55,586 bases of DNA, taken from contig CAAGJW010000076.1 of NCBI GenBank assembly GCA_900770215.1, positions 1 to 55,586 of the forward strand, in the 5' to 3' direction. The translations under genes were made by a program, and so were the position numbers. Shown here piece by piece: positions 52,731 to 55,586 of this stretch. The notes under the pieces are model-generated. The model did no database searches. It saw only the letters and a list, made by a program, of their open reading frames with translations, and was not told where the DNA came from. The first letter of the stretch is position 1. The number at the start of each line of letters is the position of its first letter. Source of the stretch: Bacteroidales bacterium. GTDB taxonomy: Bacteria > Bacteroidota > Bacteroidia > Bacteroidales > Muribaculaceae.

Positions 52731-53936
52731 CTACGGCTCGCGGCCTTCAACGATGGCTTCGGTGTCCTTGGCGATCATGTATTCCTCGTCGGTGGGAATC
52801 ACAACCACCTTCACCCGGCTGCGCTCGGTGCTTATCACACCCTCGTCGCCATTGTTGGCGTCGTTCACCTTGTCGTCTATTTCCACTCCCATGTATCCCA
52901 GTGTGCGACACACGTTGGCTCGCAGGTTGGCTTGATGCTCGCCCACGCCGCCGGTAAACACGATGATGTCAACGCCATTCATTTCGGCGGCAAATGCTCC
53001 GATGTATTTGGTGATGCGGTGCTCATACATGTCGAGCCCCAGCTGGGCGCGGTCGTCGCCTTCGGCAGCGGCTGCATTCACTTCGCGCATGTCGGGCGAG
53101 ATGCCCGTTATGCCGAGTATGCCGCTCAGCTTGTTGGTGATTTCCAGCATGCCGCGTGAGTTGAGATGGTGCTTCTCCATCAAGTACAGGAGCGCTCCTG
53201 GGTCTACATCGCCGCAGCGGGTGCCCATCATCAAGCCTTCGGTGGGCGTCAGGCCCATCGTTGTGTCGATGCTCTTACCGTGATACACTGCAGTGATGCT
53301 GCCGCCGTTGCCTATGTGGCAGGTGATGATTTTCTTCTCCTCCTTGTTCACTCCCAGATACTCGCACACGCGCTGTGTCACATAGCGGTGACTTGTGCCG
53401 TGGAAGCCGTAGCGCCTCACGTGGTCGATGATGTAGTATTTATAAGGTAGGGCATACATGTAGGCCTTAGGGGGCATCGTCTGGTGAAATGCCGTGTCAA
53501 ACACTGCCACCTGGGGCACATGCGGCAATATGGCCGTGATGGCATTGATGCCTGCCATGTTCACCGGATTATGGAGCGGGGCTATGCCATAGCACTCCTT
53601 GATCATGTCGATCACTTCTTGGTTGATCAGCATGCTCTTGTTGAACTTCTCTCCACCATGCACCACGCGGTGGCCCACGGCATCAATCTCGTCAAAGCTC
53701 TTGATGCAGCCATATTGCTTGCTCGTGAGATTGTCGAGTATTGCCTTGATGGCTCCGGTGTGGTCGCTGATGTCGAGGTCTTGCTGGATTTTCTTGCCGT
53801 CACTTTTAAACTTGATAAAAGCGTCGGGCAGCCCTATTTTCTCAATGCCGCCTTCGGCCAGCACCTTGTTGGCTTTGATCTCGATGAGTTTATATTTTAC
53901 GGAACTGCTTCCGCAATTTAGCACTAATATATTCAT
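52731..53936 (-). CDS. ackA: Acetate kinase
   Basis: AckA interconverts acetate plus ATP with acetyl-phosphate. The 401-aa protein shows the ASKHA-fold signatures: NILVLNCGSSSVKYKLIE at the start, MAGINAITAILPHVPQVAVFDTAFH, YGFHGTSHRYV, and FTGGVGEHQANLR near residue 325. It lies 30 bp after pta. Besides energy metabolism, it can take up the acetate released by the adjacent citrate lyase. Confidence 0.97.
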   Translation of the reverse strand: MNILVLNCGSSSVKYKLIEIKANKVLAEGGIEKIGLPDAFIKFKSDGKKIQQDLDISDHTGAIKAILDNLTSKQYGCIKSFDEIDAVGHRVVHGGEKFNKSMLINQEVIDMIKECYGIAPLHNPVNMAGINAITAILPHVPQVAVFDTAFHQTMPPKAYMYALPYKYYIIDHVRRYGFHGTSHRYVTQRVCEYLGVNKEEKKIITCHIGNGGSITAVYHGKSIDTTMGLTPTEGLMMGTRCGDVDPGALLYLMEKHHLNSRGMLEITNKLSGILGITGISPDMREVNAAAAEGDDRAQLGLDMYEHRITKYIGAFAAEMNGVDIIVFTGGVGEHQANLRANVCRTLGYMGVEIDDKVNDANNGDEGVISTERSRVKVVVIPTDEEYMIAKDTEAIVEGREP

Positions 53937-53966
53937 GTATTTGTCTTGGGTTTTAGCTGTTTTAGT

Positions 53967-54983
53967 TTATTTTCTGTTTATTGCCTGGTTGCATGTGATG
54001 AGGATGGTCTTGTACACATCCTCCCACGAGCATCCGCGCGACAAGTCGTTGACAGGGGCGGCAAGACCTTGCAGCACCGGGCCTGCGGCTGTGGCGCCCG
54101 ACAGGCGTTGCACGAGCTTGTAGGCAATGTTGCCCACGCCCAGGTCGGGGAATACCAGCACGTTGGCATGGCCGGCAACCTTGCTGCCAGGAGCTTTGCT
54201 TGCACCCACACTGGGCACAATGGCGGCATCGGCTTGCAGCTCGCCGTCGATTTTCAGCGATGGGTCCATTTCTTTGGCTATGGCTGTTGCATTCACCACC
54301 TTGGTCACGCTGTCGCTGCTGGCACTGCCCTTGGTCGAGAAGCTGAGCATGGCTATCACTGGGTCGATGCCGGCGATGTCCCGGGCCGTCTTGGCCGTCG
54401 ACACGGCCACCTGGGCCAGTTGCTTCTCGTCGGGGTCGGGCATCACTGCGCAGTCGGCAAACACCATGATGCCGTCTTGCCCATACAGCTTGGCTGCCTC
54501 GCCCTTGAGTATCATGATAAATGCGCCCGAAACCACGCTCACGCCAGGAGCCGTCTTCAGCACCTGGAAAGCTGCACGCAGCACATTGCCCGTCGTGTTC
54601 AAGGCACCGGCCACCTGACCATCGGCTTCACCGTTCTTGATGAGTAGGCAACCGAGGTACAAGGGGGAGTGTATTTTTTTTCTGGCATCCTCAATGGTGA
54701 TACCTTTGCTCTTGCGCAGCTCGTAGAAGAGCTGTGCGTATTTTTCGTTAGCTTCTTCATCGTCTGGATTGATAATTGTGGCTTCACCTATGTGGGTTAA
54801 TCCTAATTCTTTTACTTTCGCGTTGATTTCGTCGGCATGACCTATCAGGACGATGTCGGCAACCTTGTCGCCTATGATTTTGTCGGCGGCGGTCAGAGTG
54901 CGGGGCTCTGTGCTCTCGGGTAGAATGATGCGCTGGCGGTGGGCAACAGCGTTCGATTTTAATTTTTCAAATAATGGCTCCAT
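53967..54983 (-). CDS. pta: Phosphate acetyltransferase
   Basis: Pta converts acetyl-CoA and phosphate to acetyl-phosphate and CoA. The 338-aa short-form enzyme lacks the N-terminal regulatory DRTGG part of E. coli Pta. Conserved segments are RIILPESTEPRTLTAADKI, HSPLYLGCLLIKNGEADGQVAGA and VLVFPDLGVGNIAYKLVQRL. I start it at MEPLFEKLKS. The earlier ATG at 55019 overlaps the -7 element and would precede the transcript. pta-ackA is a two-gene operon. Confidence 0.96.
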   Translation of the reverse strand: MEPLFEKLKSNAVAHRQRIILPESTEPRTLTAADKIIGDKVADIVLIGHADEINAKVKELGLTHIGEATIINPDDEEANEKYAQLFYELRKSKGITIEDARKKIHSPLYLGCLLIKNGEADGQVAGALNTTGNVLRAAFQVLKTAPGVSVVSGAFIMILKGEAAKLYGQDGIMVFADCAVMPDPDEKQLAQVAVSTAKTARDIAGIDPVIAMLSFSTKGSASSDSVTKVVNATAIAKEMDPSLKIDGELQADAAIVPSVGASKAPGSKVAGHANVLVFPDLGVGNIAYKLVQRLSGATAAGPVLQGLAAPVNDLSRGCSWEDVYKTILITCNQAINRK

Positions 54984-55016
54984 CATGATGGATTTTCGTT
55001 GTTTTATATCTGATTG

Positions 55017-55024
55017 CAAAATTA
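55017..55024 (-). promoter_or_regulatory. Promoter -7 element for pta-ackA
   Basis: On the minus strand this reads TAATTTTG, an exact TAnnTTTG match about 33 nt before the chosen pta ATG. This decides against the upstream ATG. Confidence 0.7.
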
Positions 55025-55323
55025 GCTAATTATTTACACATTTAAAAATAAGAGCGGCTTTTTTCCAACCGTGTGTCATAAATAATTATTTCAATACACT
55101 TGAGAAGCCTTATCGCCATGTCTTGCCCTGCTTCTTTCCATAGCTTTGGTTAAATCTTCTATCGGCAGATCTTCAACACGCTGAGCTGGGAGATTATCTC
55201 GCCCTTAAAACATTAATTTTTTTTGCACAGCTATCCTAAACCACACAAAAAGTGGTAAAAATCACCTCGGGTGGGGTAAAAATGTAAAAATTTCTTATTA
55301 ATTTTATAACGCTTATGTAGAAC
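55020..55323. other. Spacer between pta and the RHS fragment
   Basis: This spacer is AT-rich, in sharp contrast to the RHS fragment that follows. It contains the pta promoter, a short gene-like remnant on the minus strand (55091-55204, listed separately) and small hairpins, for example CCAC/GTGG around 55241-55255. No clear -7 element for the RHS gene is seen. Confidence 0.5.
55091..55204 (-). pseudogene. Possible C-terminal gene remnant, 37 codons
   Basis: An open minus-strand stretch of 37 codons ends in TGA. It includes VEDLPIEDLTKAMERSRARH, which reads like a real helical protein C-terminus with natural residue use. An in-frame TAA lies directly upstream (55205-55207), preceded by ATG-TTT, so the frame begins Met-Phe-stop. 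There is no good start for the full stretch; an internal ATG would give only 16 residues. It may be the end of a decayed gene. The family is not recognised. Confidence 0.3.
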
Positions 55324-55586
55324 CATGCAACCTATTCACCACATGATTGTTTCACTCAACACATGGCACGACAAGGGCACGGGGCGCGACACGGTGGTGA
55401 CGCGCACGAGGGTGCGCTCGTCGCGGCGCATCTGCCTGGGCGACTGGGTGATCGAGGACGGCCGTGCCGACCGCCTCTACACCAGCGCGGGCTACTGCGA
55501 TGTGGCCGGCGACTCGGTGAGCTTCCACTACTGGGTGAAGGATTATCTGGGCTCGGTGCGCGCCATCTGCGACAGCCGCGGCTGCC
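55324..55586 (+). CDS. RHS repeat-associated core fragment, cut by the window edge
   Basis: From ATG 55324 the frame stays open for 87 codons to the last base. It contains GDWVIEDGRADRLYTSAGYC followed by FHYWVKDYLGSVRAICDSRG, the RHS-associated core motif (usually YxxDHLGSVR). RHS proteins are normally very long and this motif lies near the end of the shell, so a start so close before it suggests an orphan or 5'-truncated RHS module. An in-frame stop TAA lies upstream, about 18 nt before the ATG. GC content is about 70% over the last 200 bases, far above the rest of the window. The variable C-terminal tip, often a toxin, would lie beyond the edge. Confidence 0.8.

Noticed and set aside
52580..52957. 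125-codon plus-strand open frame across the ackA 3' end
   Set aside because: It contains the ackA terminator and overlaps ackA in antisense. The Arg/Pro/Cys-rich composition suggests chance.

Overview
This window is a chromosomal segment of a Bacteroidales bacterium, most likely from the Muribaculaceae or a close relative (the family is my inference). The evidence is the Bacteroidota-type -7 element TAnnTTTG seen repeatedly before genes, a full-length SprA next to ruvA, secreted proteins ending in type IX secretion (T9SS) sorting domains, FdtA-type cupins, and a moderately GC-rich coding style. Most of the window is core chromosome. I see no CRISPR array, phage or insertion sequence. Only the two ends look unusual: a 14-C run at the left edge and a very GC-rich RHS fragment at the right edge.

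Layout, left to right. (1) 0.4-3.4 kb, + strand: a small membrane protein, a PstS-like lipoprotein and a secreted TPR protein. (2) 3.6-16.5 kb, +: a secreted S8 protease with a dockerin-like tail, ruvA, the giant T9SS translocon gene sprA, a 124-aa unknown, an exported cyclophilin and an M16 peptidase. (3) 16.5-21.5 kb, -: a six-gene operon rfbB-rfbA-cupin-cupin-aminotransferase-murI that should make a dTDP-3-amino-3,6-dideoxyhexose, with glutamate racemase as its last gene. (4) 21.7-24.7 kb, -: rplM-rpsI-rpsB-tsf. (5) 25-30.9 kb, -: a PD40 beta-propeller protein paired with a large T9SS-sorted cell-wall amidase, then two glycosyltransferases. (6) 31-34.8 kb, +: pstSCAB, preceded by four TGT-led repeats spaced exactly 11 bp apart that look like a Pho box; no phoU follows. 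(7) 35-42.4 kb: a secreted unknown with a T9SS-like tail (-), then galK, a sugar nucleotidyltransferase, a Fur-family regulator overlapping purA, and a DUF1015 protein (+). (8) 42.5-43.7 kb: a TonB C-terminal-domain protein and a YraN nuclease-like protein (-), and a tRNA-Glu(CUC) (+).

(9) 43.8-55 kb, all -: in transcription order pta-ackA, then citD-citE-citF-citX-citC/citG fusion-aconitase-NADP isocitrate dehydrogenase. These genes form a coherent citrate and acetate module. Citrate lyase splits citrate to oxaloacetate and acetate, AckA and Pta interconvert acetate and acetyl-CoA, and aconitase with Icd takes citrate to 2-oxoglutarate. Neither a citrate synthase nor a citrate transporter is present here.

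The observations I would follow up first are the citrate lyase/aconitase/Icd arrangement with its CitC-CitG fusion, the tandem cupins in which one has lost a catalytic histidine, the 11-bp Pho-box array, and the orphan RHS core fragment with a short gene remnant beside it.
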